Assembly (NCBI GenBank): GCA_937967795.1 | Contig: CALBSK010000062.1 | Span: forward strand, 1 to 58,452 | Length of the DNA stretch: 58,452 bases | Direction: 5' to 3' | Source: an uncultured Alphaproteobacteria bacterium | GTDB taxonomy: Bacteria > Pseudomonadota > Alphaproteobacteria > UBA9655 | Shown here: positions 42,949-51,435 of the stretch, piece after piece | Numbering within the stretch: the first letter of the stretch is position 1 | Layout: every line of letters starts with the position of its first letter | Program-made: the position numbers and the translations under genes | The notes under the pieces: generated by a model | Databases searched by the model: none | What the model was told of the DNA's origin: nothing | What the model saw: the letters and a program-made list of their open reading frames with translations, nothing else

Positions 42949-44144
42949 TGGTTGGCTCTTTACGAAAAGACGAAAAAAAAAATCAGAGCTTTACTCTCAA
43001 TTTTGGTCCTCAACATCCCGCAGCCCATGGGGTTTTACGGCTGATTTTAGAAATGGATGGAGAGGTTATTGAACGCGCAGACCCTCACATAGGGCTCCTT
43101 CATCGGGGGACTGAAAAACTGATTGAGTACAAAACCTATCTTCAGGCGATCCCTTACTTTGACCGTTTAGATTACGTCTCTCCCATGTGCCAAGAACATG
43201 CCTTTGCGTTGGCGGTGGAAAAACTATTAGGACTTGAAATTCCCCTAAGGGCTAAATATATCCGGGTTCTATTTTCTGAGATAACGCGTATCTTAAATCA
43301 CCTCCTCAATATTACCACCATGGCCATCGACGTAGGCGCCATAACCCCTCTTTTGTGGGGTTTTGAAGAGCGAGAAATACTCATGGGTTTTTATGAGCGT
43401 GTTTCTGGAGCCCGAATGCATGCAAATTATTTTCGTCCAGGGGGAGTACATAAGAATTTGCCTCCTGGTCTTGCGGAAGACATTGCAGCTTTTGCCGAGC
43501 GATTCCCTCGTGTTATTGATGATCTTGAAGGGCTTTTAACAGCGAATCGTATCTTTAAACAACGTACCGTCAATATTGGTGTTGTAACCGATGAACAAGC
43601 TTTAGATTGGGGCTTTAGCGGCCCCATGTTACGAGCATCCAATGTGGCTTGGGATTTGCGTCGGGCTCAGCCTTATGAGGTTTATGAGCAACTCGACTTT
43701 TTAATTCCCGTTGGGAAAAATGGTGATTGTTATGATCGTTATCTCGTGCGAATGGAAGAAATGCGTCAAAGTGTGCGTATTATAAAACAATGTTTAGAAC
43801 ACATGCCAGAAGGTCCCATAAAAGTCAAAAATTATAAAGTTACGCCGCCGCCCCGCAGTGAAATGAAAACATCGATGGAAGCGATGATTCACCACTTTAA
43901 GCTTTACACAGAAGGCTACCACGTGCCAGAGGGTGAGACTTATACTGTTGTGGAGGCGCCGAAAGGAGAGTTTGGGGTTTATTTAGTGGCTGATGGAAGT
44001 AACCGACCCTATCGCTGTAAAATTAGGCCTCCCAGTTTTGCGTTTCTTCAAGCGTTAGATTTTATGTCAAAAGGGCATATGCTTGCGGATATAACCAGTA
44101 TTATTGGGTCGTTAGATATCGTTTTTGGGGAGATTGATCGATGA
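42948..44144 (+). CDS. nuoD: NADH-quinone oxidoreductase subunit D
   Basis: 398 residues. The ATG overlaps the nuoC stop by one base. It has LNFGPQHPAAHGVLRL, which helps form the quinone-binding site, with LHRGTEKLIEYKTY and the C-terminal FGEIDR ending typical of the 49-kDa subunit. It lines the quinone site with NuoB. Confidence 0.96.
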   Translation: MVGSLRKDEKKNQSFTLNFGPQHPAAHGVLRLILEMDGEVIERADPHIGLLHRGTEKLIEYKTYLQAIPYFDRLDYVSPMCQEHAFALAVEKLLGLEIPLRAKYIRVLFSEITRILNHLLNITTMAIDVGAITPLLWGFEEREILMGFYERVSGARMHANYFRPGGVHKNLPPGLAEDIAAFAERFPRVIDDLEGLLTANRIFKQRTVNIGVVTDEQALDWGFSGPMLRASNVAWDLRRAQPYEVYEQLDFLIPVGKNGDCYDRYLVRMEEMRQSVRIIKQCLEHMPEGPIKVKNYKVTPPPRSEMKTSMEAMIHHFKLYTEGYHVPEGETYTVVEAPKGEFGVYLVADGSNRPYRCKIRPPSFAFLQALDFMSKGHMLADITSIIGSLDIVFGEIDR

Positions 44145-44674
44145 AAAAATCAATACCTTCTGCTGATAATGATTTTAAGACTTTTGATTTTTCCAAAGAA
44201 AATCAGGCGCGTGTAGAAGAGGTTTTAAAGCACTATCCTCCAGGGCGAGAGGCCAGTGCCATTCTTCCTTTATTTGAGCTTGCGCAACGCCAATGTGGGG
44301 GATGGCTCCCCAACAGTGCTATTGAAAAAATTACGGAAATATTAGGCGTTTCCACAATCAGAGGCTATGAGGTGGCCACCTTTTATACCCTGTTTAACTT
44401 AAAACCGGTGGGAAAGTATCATCTTCAGGTGTGTGGAACAACACCCTGCATGCTTAGGGGAAGTGAAGATCTTATGTCTGTCTGTAAAAAACATTTGGGG
44501 ATTGAGTCAGGTGAAACCACAAAAGATGGATTATTTACCTTAAACGAAGTGGAGTGCCTCGCCGCTTGTACGAACGGTCCTGTTGTTCAAATCAATGAGG
44601 ATTACGTTGAGAATTTAAATAAGACCAGCTTTCTGAAACTTCTTAAAGATTTAAAGGCAGGCAAGGCATGCTGA
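44141..44674 (+). CDS. nuoE: NADH-quinone oxidoreductase subunit E
   Basis: 177 residues with a thioredoxin-like [2Fe-2S] domain: CGTTPCMLRG and ECLAACTNGP provide the four Cys (N1a cluster). It overlaps nuoD by 4 bases and nuoF by 7, so translation is coupled. Confidence 0.96.
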   Translation: MKKSIPSADNDFKTFDFSKENQARVEEVLKHYPPGREASAILPLFELAQRQCGGWLPNSAIEKITEILGVSTIRGYEVATFYTLFNLKPVGKYHLQVCGTTPCMLRGSEDLMSVCKKHLGIESGETTKDGLFTLNEVECLAACTNGPVVQINEDYVENLNKTSFLKLLKDLKAGKAC

Positions 44675-45936
44675 AAGAAAGCGATCGCATTTTCACAAAC
44701 CTCTATAGGACTCAGGAGAAGGGGCTTAAAGGAGCCAAGAAAAGAGGCGATTGGGATAAAACAAAAAATTTGATGGCAAAAGGACCCGCATGGATTATCC
44801 AAGAGGTGATCACTTCAGGCCTCCGGGGACGAGGGGGAGCTGGTTTTCCGACAGGGCGCAAATGGTCATTCCTCCCGAAAGATGACGGTGTGACACCCCG
44901 GTATTTGATCATCAATGCGGATGAAAGTGAGCCAGGAACCTGTAAAGATAGAGAGATTTTACGTCATGAGCCTCATAAGCTTTTGGAAGGAGCACTTCTT
45001 GCGGGATTCGCTATAGGGGCGCATACAGGTTATATTTATATTCGAGGCGAGTTTTATCGAGAAGCACACCATCTTGAAACAGCTCTTGCAGAAGCCTATC
45101 AATCAGGTCTTTTAGGAAAAAATGCTGCAGGGTCGGGATGGGACTTTGATCTTTATGTTCATCGAGGGGCCGGCGCTTATATTTGTGGAGAGGAAACGGC
45201 GCTTTTGGAAAGTTTGGAGGGGCGAAAGGGAATGCCGCGCCTTAAACCACCTTTTCCTGCCGTTGTGGGTCTTTATGGATGTCCAACTATTGTTAATAAT
45301 GTTGAAACCATTGCGGTTGTTCCCACTATTTTACGAAGAGGAGGCGCATGGTTTGCAGGAATTGGAACAGCTGACAGCGCAGGTCCAAGACTCTTTTGTC
45401 TTTCAGGGCACATCAATACACCGTGTGTTGTGGAAGAAGCCATGGGGATTCCGCTTAAAGAGCTGATTGAAAAATATGGAGGAGGCGTGCGGGGAGGATG
45501 GAACAATCTTCTTGCTGTAATCCCGGGGGGGTCTTCCGTGCCCTTAATCCCTAAAGAAATTTGTGAAACCGTTTTAATGGATTTTTCATCTCTTGCTCAA
45601 GCTAAATGCAGTTTGGGAACAGCGGCTGTCATTGTAATGGACAAATCGACCGATATCGTTCGAGCGATTGCTCGCCTTTCCAAATTTTACATGCACGAAA
45701 GTTGTGGCCAATGTACCCCTTGTCGTGAAGGGACAGGATGGATGTGGCGTATGTTGACGCGCCTTGCCGATGGCATCGGTACAGTTGAAGATATCGATCG
45801 TTTAGAAGAGGTAACTTACGAGGTTGAGGGGCATACCATTTGTGCACTGGGAGACGCGGCAGCTTGGCCTGTGCAAGGGTTGATTCGTCATTTTCGTCCC
45901 GAACTTGAACGTCGCTTAAGAGCGGAAGGAGGATAG
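44668..45936 (+). CDS. nuoF: NADH-quinone oxidoreductase subunit F
   Basis: 422 residues. This is the NADH-oxidising subunit. The FMN/NADH site is GRGGAGFPTGRKW, with GAGAYICGEETALLESLEG following. The N3 cluster is in SCGQCTPCREGTGWM. It is followed by a 147-base gap with a type B palindrome before nuoG. Confidence 0.97.
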   Translation: MLKESDRIFTNLYRTQEKGLKGAKKRGDWDKTKNLMAKGPAWIIQEVITSGLRGRGGAGFPTGRKWSFLPKDDGVTPRYLIINADESEPGTCKDREILRHEPHKLLEGALLAGFAIGAHTGYIYIRGEFYREAHHLETALAEAYQSGLLGKNAAGSGWDFDLYVHRGAGAYICGEETALLESLEGRKGMPRLKPPFPAVVGLYGCPTIVNNVETIAVVPTILRRGGAWFAGIGTADSAGPRLFCLSGHINTPCVVEEAMGIPLKELIEKYGGGVRGGWNNLLAVIPGGSSVPLIPKEICETVLMDFSSLAQAKCSLGTAAVIVMDKSTDIVRAIARLSKFYMHESCGQCTPCREGTGWMWRMLTRLADGIGTVEDIDRLEEVTYEVEGHTICALGDAAAWPVQGLIRHFRPELERRLRAEGG

Positions 45937-45970
45937 TTTGGAGTGTATGTCTAATCATCTCTCACTAAAG

Positions 45971-46054
45971 TGTCATCCTGAGTCTCCTTCGCGTTACGCG
46001 AGGGGTCTCAGGATCTCCTTCTCAAGGAGATCCCGAAACAAGTTCGGGATGACA
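45971..46054. repeat. Palindromic element, type B, between nuoF and nuoG
   Basis: TGTCATCCTGAG...TTCGGGATGACA, a near copy of 14795-14878 with the same CTTCGCGTTACGCGAGG centre. It interrupts the operon without harming reading frames. Confidence 0.8.
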
Positions 46055-46095
46055 ACGGAGGAAAATATCCAAGAGCTGGGAAAGTGTTAGAGAAA

Positions 46096-48156
46096 ATGCC
46101 AAAGCTTCTTATTGATGATGAAGAAATCGAGGTACCTGAAGGAATGACTGTCCTTCAAGCTGCACACGTATTAGGAATTGAAATTCCTGTGTTTTGTTAT
46201 CATCCTAAGCTTTCTATTGCAGGTAATTGCCGTATGTGCCTCGTCGAAATGGAAAAATCATCAAAACCTATCGCGAGCTGCGCGATGCCTGCTTGTGAAG
46301 GCATGGTCATTCGTACCCAAACCCCTATGGTGAAAAAGGCACGGCGTGGTGTTCTCGAATTTTTACTCATTAACCATCCCTTGGATTGTCCTATTTGTGA
46401 TCAAGGAGGTGAGTGCGATCTTCAAGATATCACCATGGCCTATGGGGGAGACTCAAGTCGCTTTGCGTTTAATAAACGCGCTGTTCCTGATAAAGAGTTT
46501 GGTCCTCTTATTGAAACAGCCATGAATCGGTGCATTCAGTGCACCCGCTGTGTTCGTTTTGCCACTGAAATTGCAGGTGTTCCTGAATTGGGGGTCACAG
46601 GACGAGGCGAGGATATGGAAATTGGCACTTATGTACACAAAGCGATTACCTCTGAGCTTTCGGGAAATATGATTGACATTTGTCCCGTGGGAGCGCTGAC
46701 CTCTAAACCCTATAATTATCGAGGAAGATCTTGGGAACTTTCCCATACGCCTTCTGTTGATGTTTTAGATGCAGTAGGAAGTTCGATTCGTATCGACACA
46801 AAAGGCAGGGAAGTGATGCGCATTCTTCCGCGCCAGAATGATGCGGTCAATGAAGAGTGGATTTCGGATAAAACACGTTTTGCTTATGATGGCCTTAAAT
46901 ATCAGCGTTTGGATCGTCCCTATGCGCGGGGAAAGGATGGCCGTCTCCATCCTGTCAGTTGGGATGAAGCTCTTAACGCGGTTGTGGATCGTCTTCAACA
47001 TCTTCCTGGTGATCACGTAGGCGCCATTGTAGGGAATATGGTGGATGCTGAAGCCATGGTCGTCTTGAAAGATTTAATGAACGCAATAGGATCTCCCCAT
47101 CTTGATTGTCGTCAAGAAGGGGCGTGGGGAGGAGAAGCCCCTCGCTGTAGTTACCTTTTTAATACAACGATAGCGGGGATTGAGCGCGCTGATTTCTGCC
47201 TTTTAATTGGGACAAATCCTCGCTGGGAAGCGCCTCTTATTAATGCCCGAATTCGCAAAAATTACCTTTCCACAGGTCTTCCTATAGCTCTTATTGGCCC
47301 TTTTCATGAGCAAGGGTATCCTCTTCATCATCTCGGAAATGACCCTACCCTTCTCGAGAAAATCTTGAAAGGAAAACATTCTCTTTCAACAGCCCTAAAA
47401 GCTGCAAAATATCCGATGATGATTTTGGGGCAAGGGGCTTTAAGGCGCGAAGATGGGCCTATTATTTTGCATCTTGCTCAACAAATTGCGGAAAAATATG
47501 GTTTTGTCCATAAAACAAAAGCCCCCCCTGATGATCATTGGAATGGATTTAATGTCTTGCAAACCGCTGCAAGCCGTGTGGGCGGCCTCGATTTAGGATT
47601 TTTACCCGGAGCAAAAGGATATAATGTAAGAGAAATATTAGAAGCGGCCCGTCAAAAAAAAATTGAAGCTGTTTATCTTTTGGATGTGGATGAAATGGAT
47701 ATGACCTCTCTTAAAAAGGTTTTTGTCATCTACCAAGGACATCATGGTGATCGAGGAGCGGCCATTGCTGATATTATCTTGCCAGGGGCAGCTTTCACAG
47801 AGAAATCAGGAACCTATGTGAATACAGAAGGAAGGGTTCAACGTGCCTTAAAGGCAGTTGCACCGCCAGGAGAAGCCAAAGAGGATTGGAAGATTTTAAG
47901 AGCGCTTTCTGAAAGACTGGGCTTAGAATTACCTTATAATACACTTGAAGACGTACGCGCACGTCTTGTTGAAGTGAATCCTCTTTTTGATGAAGTTGAT
48001 TACGTCCAACGCGCGCCCTGGAGTGAATTTGGTCAAGAGGGAATTCTTTCTCCAGATCCTTTTTTGCCTGTGATTAAAAACTTTTATATGACCGATTCCA
48101 TTTCTCGACATTCCCCAACAATGGCCAAATGTACCCATGAGATTTTGGGAGGATAA
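46096..48156 (+). CDS. nuoG: NADH-quinone oxidoreductase subunit G
   Basis: 686 residues from the ATG at 46096; a GTG at 46084 is an alternative. The N-terminal ferredoxin-like part has PVFCYHPKLSIAGNCRMCLVEM, CPICDQGGECDLQD and CIQCTRCVRF, giving the N1b, N4 and N5 clusters. A molybdopterin-oxidoreductase-like body follows, without cofactor. It ends NFYMTDSISRHSPTMAKCTH then EILGG. The last 77 bases are repeated at 48620-48696 beyond the GIY-YIG element, so this 3' end may be a replacement. Confidence 0.95.
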   Translation: MPKLLIDDEEIEVPEGMTVLQAAHVLGIEIPVFCYHPKLSIAGNCRMCLVEMEKSSKPIASCAMPACEGMVIRTQTPMVKKARRGVLEFLLINHPLDCPICDQGGECDLQDITMAYGGDSSRFAFNKRAVPDKEFGPLIETAMNRCIQCTRCVRFATEIAGVPELGVTGRGEDMEIGTYVHKAITSELSGNMIDICPVGALTSKPYNYRGRSWELSHTPSVDVLDAVGSSIRIDTKGREVMRILPRQNDAVNEEWISDKTRFAYDGLKYQRLDRPYARGKDGRLHPVSWDEALNAVVDRLQHLPGDHVGAIVGNMVDAEAMVVLKDLMNAIGSPHLDCRQEGAWGGEAPRCSYLFNTTIAGIERADFCLLIGTNPRWEAPLINARIRKNYLSTGLPIALIGPFHEQGYPLHHLGNDPTLLEKILKGKHSLSTALKAAKYPMMILGQGALRREDGPIILHLAQQIAEKYGFVHKTKAPPDDHWNGFNVLQTAASRVGGLDLGFLPGAKGYNVREILEAARQKKIEAVYLLDVDEMDMTSLKKVFVIYQGHHGDRGAAIADIILPGAAFTEKSGTYVNTEGRVQRALKAVAPPGEAKEDWKILRALSERLGLELPYNTLEDVRARLVEVNPLFDEVDYVQRAPWSEFGQEGILSPDPFLPVIKNFYMTDSISRHSPTMAKCTHEILGG
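48077..48153 (+). repeat. nuoG 3'-end repeat, copy 1 (in nuoG)
   Basis: 77 bases matching 48620-48696 at 71 of 77 positions. Both encode FYMTDSISRHSxTMAKCTxE and then ILGG in the same frame. Confidence 0.9.
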
Positions 48157-48161
48157 CAGGG

Positions 48162-48230
48162 TGTCATCCTTGGCCAAGAAATGCTTTGTTTTTCAAGGAA
48201 AAACATTAGCATTTCTTGAGCCGAGGATCT
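48162..48230. repeat. Type A palindrome, left arm of the GIY-YIG unit
   Basis: Starts TGTCATCCTTGGCCAAGAAA and ends CTTGAGCCGAGGATCT. It folds back on itself with inner stem AGAAATGCT/AGCATTTCT and centre TTTTTC...GAAAAA. It is the inverted partner of 48535-48603. Confidence 0.85.
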
Positions 48231-48247
48231 AAAATGAGATCTATTGT

Positions 48248-48535
48248 ATGGAATATTTTGTTTATATCATGACAAATAAAGCAAAGGGGACGCTCTATGT
48301 AGGAGTGACAAACAATCTGGGGCGGCGTATTTATGAGCATAAGAATGAGGTAATAGATGGATTCACTAAAAATTATAAAATTAAGAAACTCGTTTATTTT
48401 GAAAGCCATGCTTACGTTTACAATGCTCTACAGAGAGAAAAAAACATAAAGCATTGGAAAAGAGAATGGAAAATTAAACTCATCGAAGAACGGAATCCTC
48501 AGTGGAAAGATTTAGCAGAAACAATTGCCAGGTGA
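48248..48535 (+). CDS. GIY-YIG nuclease domain protein, intact, inside inverted palindromes
   Basis: 95 residues, essentially only a UvrC/YhbQ-like GIY-YIG domain. VYI at 5-7 and YVG at 17-19 are the two beta-strand motifs. Arg26/27 in NNLGRRIYEHK and Glu64 in LQREKNIKHW match the expected catalytic residues. Proteins of this size cut DNA or act in repair; related phage and intron forms are homing endonucleases. It lies alone between two inverted type A palindromes, with its stop codon touching the right arm, and between two copies of the nuoG 3' end. A broken homologue at 40092 has the same arrangement with different arms. Confidence 0.9.
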   Translation: MEYFVYIMTNKAKGTLYVGVTNNLGRRIYEHKNEVIDGFTKNYKIKKLVYFESHAYVYNALQREKNIKHWKREWKIKLIEERNPQWKDLAETIAR

Positions 48536-48603
48536 GATCCTCGGCTCAAGAAAAGGTAAGATTTTTCTCCGAAAAATCAACCTTTTTTTGGCCAAGGATG
48601 ACA
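48535..48603. repeat. Type A palindrome, right arm of the GIY-YIG unit
   Basis: Starts AGATCCTCGGCTCAAGAAAA, ends TTTGGCCAAGGATGACA; it is the reverse complement, with changes, of 48162-48230. Confidence 0.85.
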
Positions 48604-48619
48604 CTTGTTGGGAAGATTC

Positions 48620-48696
48620 AAAACTTTTATATGACCGATTCCATTTCTCGACATTCCATGACAATGGCAAAATGTACGCGTGAGATTTTGGGAGGA
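48620..48696 (+). pseudogene. Displaced second copy of the nuoG 3' end
   Basis: 77 bases, 71 identical to 48077-48153; the coding frame continues to GGRR and a TGA at 48703-48705. It has no start of its own. It looks like the original nuoG tail separated from the gene by the GIY-YIG insertion, or a copy brought in or made during insertion. Confidence 0.85.
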
Positions 48697-48728
48697 AGAA
48701 GATGAAACTTCTCTCTATTTCTTTCACA

Positions 48729-48804
48729 GATCATCCTGAGATCCGCAAAGCCGGGATTCAGGATCTTCTTAACAAAAAGATCCCGAAACAAGTTCGGGAT
48801 GATG
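48729..48804. repeat. Palindromic element, type B, before nuoH
   Basis: ATCATCCTGAG...AGTTCGGGATGAT, a slightly degenerate copy of the type B element with the same AGATCCCGAAAC half. Confidence 0.75.
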
Positions 48805-48817
48805 CCCGTTTGGATAA

Positions 48818-49846
48818 ATGTTCATGACCAAGATCGAACACCTTTGGAATGAAGTTCTTCACCCCCTTCTCCATACAACGGGGCATATTTTCTTAATCAT
48901 CGTTCCCTTGATCTTAGCAATTGCATACTTAACTTATGCAGAGAGAAAAATCCTTGCGGCCATGCAACGACGTATAGGCCCAAATGTTGTAGGGTGGTTT
49001 GGTCTTTTGCAACCTTTTGCGGATGGCCTTAAACTTCTGCATAAGGAAACCATTATTCCAACGCGATCCAACCCCCTTCTTTTTTTAATTGCGCCTTTGA
49101 TCACTTTTGGACTCAGCCTTTCGGCTTGGGCGGTTATTCCCTTTGGCCCGGGAAAAGTAATAAGTAACATTAATGTTGGCGTTCTTTACCTTTTCGCGAT
49201 CTCTTCTTTGGGGGTTTATGGAATCATTATAGCAGGCTGGTCTAGCAATTCTAAATATGCCTTCTTAGGAGCGTTAAGATCAGCCGCTCAAATGGTATCC
49301 TATGAAATTTCGATAGGGCTTGTGATTATTACGATCCTTTTATGTGTGGGATCTTTAAACCTAACTCACATTGTGGAGTCTCAAAAGAGTCTTTGGTTCG
49401 TTATCCCTCATTTGCCGATGGCAGTCATTTTCATGATATCAGCACTTGCAGAAACGAATCGAGCTCCTTTTGATTTGCCAGAGGCAGAAGCTGAACTTGT
49501 TGCAGGGTATAACGTTGAATACTCCTCGATGACTTTTGCACTCTTTTTCTTAGGTGAATACGCCAATATGATCCTTATGAGTGCGATAGGAAGTCTTCTC
49601 TTTTTGGGAGGATGGCTTCCGCCTTTTAACGTCGTGCCTTTTATTTGGGTTCCCGGGATAGTATGGTTCGCTTTAAAAATTTCTTTTCTTCTTTTTATTT
49701 TTTTATGGGTACGAGCCACATTCCCCCGTTATCGATATGATCAACTCATGCGTTTAGGGTGGAAGATTTTTCTACCCTTCTCTTTAACTTGGGTCATTCT
49801 CACGGCAAGTATTTTAATGATCTTTAACCTTTTATCGCAAAGCTGA
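48818..49846 (+). CDS. nuoH: NADH-quinone oxidoreductase subunit H
   Basis: 342 residues, about eight helices. AYLTYAERKILAAMQRRIGPNVVGWFGLLQPFADGLKL and NRAPFDLPEAEAELVAGYNVEYS are the hallmark loops facing the quinone channel. An ATG at 48824 is an alternative start. It couples the peripheral and membrane arms. The gap upstream from nuoG is 661 bases because of the inserted unit. Confidence 0.96.
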   Translation: MFMTKIEHLWNEVLHPLLHTTGHIFLIIVPLILAIAYLTYAERKILAAMQRRIGPNVVGWFGLLQPFADGLKLLHKETIIPTRSNPLLFLIAPLITFGLSLSAWAVIPFGPGKVISNINVGVLYLFAISSLGVYGIIIAGWSSNSKYAFLGALRSAAQMVSYEISIGLVIITILLCVGSLNLTHIVESQKSLWFVIPHLPMAVIFMISALAETNRAPFDLPEAEAELVAGYNVEYSSMTFALFFLGEYANMILMSAIGSLLFLGGWLPPFNVVPFIWVPGIVWFALKISFLLFIFLWVRATFPRYRYDQLMRLGWKIFLPFSLTWVILTASILMIFNLLSQS

Positions 49847-49850
49847 CCCT

Positions 49851-50375
49851 ATGGCAAAATCTTCTCTTTCAAAGAAATTCGTTTGCCTTATTAAAGCCTT
49901 TGCTTTGACGGAACTTTGGGTAGGAATGGGTCTCACATTGAAGTATATGTTCTTTAAAAAGAAAGTGACAATTGCTTATCCTTATGAAAAGGGGACCTTA
50001 TCCCCTCGGTTTCGTGGAGAACATGCGCTCAGGCGTTACTCAAATGGAGAAGAGAGATGCATTGCTTGCAAGCTTTGCGAGGCTGTATGTCCGTCCCAAG
50101 CCATAACCATAGAAGCTGAAGAACGGGAAGATGGAAGTCGTCGCACAACGCGTTATGACATTGATATGACAAAATGTATATATTGTGGGCTTTGCGAAGA
50201 ATCTTGTCCTGTAGATGCGATCGTTGAAGGTCCTAACTTCGAATTTTCGACCGAAACGCGGCAGGAACTTTTTTATGATAAAGAAAAGTTGTTGTCCAAT
50301 GGAGATCGCTGGGAAGTCGAAATTGCAGCGCGTCTTGAGCGTGAGACACTTTATCAGCAGGAGGATGAGATATGA
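49851..50375 (+). CDS. nuoI: NADH-quinone oxidoreductase subunit I
   Basis: 174 residues. Two 4Fe-4S ferredoxin motifs, CIACKLCEAVCPSQAI and CIYCGLCEESCPVDAI, hold clusters N6a and N6b. It joins NuoH and NuoB. It starts 4 bases after nuoH and overlaps nuoJ by 4. Confidence 0.96.
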   Translation: MAKSSLSKKFVCLIKAFALTELWVGMGLTLKYMFFKKKVTIAYPYEKGTLSPRFRGEHALRRYSNGEERCIACKLCEAVCPSQAITIEAEEREDGSRRTTRYDIDMTKCIYCGLCEESCPVDAIVEGPNFEFSTETRQELFYDKEKLLSNGDRWEVEIAARLERETLYQQEDEI

Positions 50376-50992
50376 TTAGCCTCTCAGCCTTTATGTTTTA
50401 TATTTTTTCAGGCATTCTTTTAACATCCGCTATGATGGTTGTCACCTCTCGTAATACGGTCCACGGTGTGCTGTTTCTTATCTTAGCTTTTGTGAATGCT
50501 GCGGGGCTCTTCCTCTTGGCTCATGCTGAATTTTTAGCCATGATCTTGGTTGTCGTCTATGTGGGAGCGGTTGCCGTTCTCTTTCTTTTTGTTGTTATGA
50601 TGCTGAATGTGGAATTAGGACAGAACCTTCGAATATCACTAAAAAGTTATTCACTGGTTAGCTTATTGGTAGGAAGCATTTTGGCTGTTGAGCTTCTCCT
50701 TATGGTCATCAGTTGGACGACCTATCCCGAAGCCTTCGATGTAACGTCCGCGCCCTTTACTTTTTATGACGGTATGCCGAATACGCAAGTTCTTGGAAAT
50801 TTGTTGTATACTCATTATGCTCTTATTTTTCAAGGAGCGGGACTTATTTTGCTTATTGCGATGATAGGGGCAATCGTTTTGACTTTACGCCAACGAGAAG
50901 GTGTTAGAAAACAAAAGGTTAAAGCACAAATAGCTAGCCAGCCCACAGATAGTATTAGGCTTGTAGACATTTCAAGTCGATCAGGGATTTAG
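50372..50992 (+). CDS. nuoJ: NADH-quinone oxidoreductase subunit J
   Basis: 206 residues, five helices. The segment VVTSRNTVHGVLFLILAFVNAAGLFLLAHAEFLAMILVVVYVGAVAVLFLFVVMML is the conserved pi-bulge region of proton-pumping subunit J. The C-terminus ends in a basic, soluble tail. Confidence 0.95.
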   Translation: MISLSAFMFYIFSGILLTSAMMVVTSRNTVHGVLFLILAFVNAAGLFLLAHAEFLAMILVVVYVGAVAVLFLFVVMMLNVELGQNLRISLKSYSLVSLLVGSILAVELLLMVISWTTYPEAFDVTSAPFTFYDGMPNTQVLGNLLYTHYALIFQGAGLILLIAMIGAIVLTLRQREGVRKQKVKAQIASQPTDSIRLVDISSRSGI

Positions 50993-51026
50993 GAGAGAAG
51001 ATGATGAATAACGACTCGCACACACG

Positions 51027-51096
51027 TGTCATCCTTGGCCAAGAAAAGGCTGGTTTTTCGAAAAAAAGGTTATCTTTTCTTGTGCCGAGGATGACA
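51027..51096. repeat. Empty type A palindrome between nuoJ and nuoK
   Basis: Begins TGTCATCCTTGGCCAAGAAAA and ends CTTGTGCCGAGGATGACA. It is the same unit as the arms of the GIY-YIG element but without the gene. It appears inserted in the 132-base nuoJ-nuoK gap. Confidence 0.8.
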
Positions 51097-51124
51097 TCTC
51101 TAGAAAGAATGGTGAGCCATCATA

Positions 51125-51433
51125 ATGATTATTAGTTTAGATCATTACCTCGCCGTAGCGGCTCTTCTTTTTACGATTGGCGGGGTTGGAATCTTTCTGA
51201 ATCGTCGCAATGTGATCGTCATCCTCATGTCTCTTGAACTCATGTTGCTGGCCGTCAATATAAACTTTGTTGCTTTTTCACAATTCCTCGGAGATTTGAC
51301 GGGCCAAGTTTTTACGCTTTTTGTCCTTACCGTGGCTGCGGCTGAAGCTGCAATCGGTCTTGCTATTCTCGTGGTTTATTTTCGCAACCGTGGTGATATT
51401 CATGTGGATAGTATCTCCGTCCTGAAGGGTTAA
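51125..51433 (+). CDS. nuoK: NADH-quinone oxidoreductase subunit K
   Basis: 102 residues, three helices. GIFLNRRNVIVILMSLELMLLAVNINFVAFS and AAAEAAIGLAILVVYFRNRG contain the conserved membrane Glu residues of the proton channel. Confidence 0.95.
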   Translation: MIISLDHYLAVAALLFTIGGVGIFLNRRNVIVILMSLELMLLAVNINFVAFSQFLGDLTGQVFTLFVLTVAAAEAAIGLAILVVYFRNRGDIHVDSISVLKG

Positions 51434-51435
51434 TA

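Noticed and set aside
48077..48696. nuoG tail duplication as an assembly error
   Set aside because: The copies differ at 6 of 77 bases and are separated by a complete cassette, so a simple misassembly is unlikely, though long reads would settle it.
48502..48705. 67-residue open frame after the GIY-YIG gene
   Set aside because: It joins the palindrome to the duplicated nuoG tail by chance; only the nuoG tail part is meaningful.
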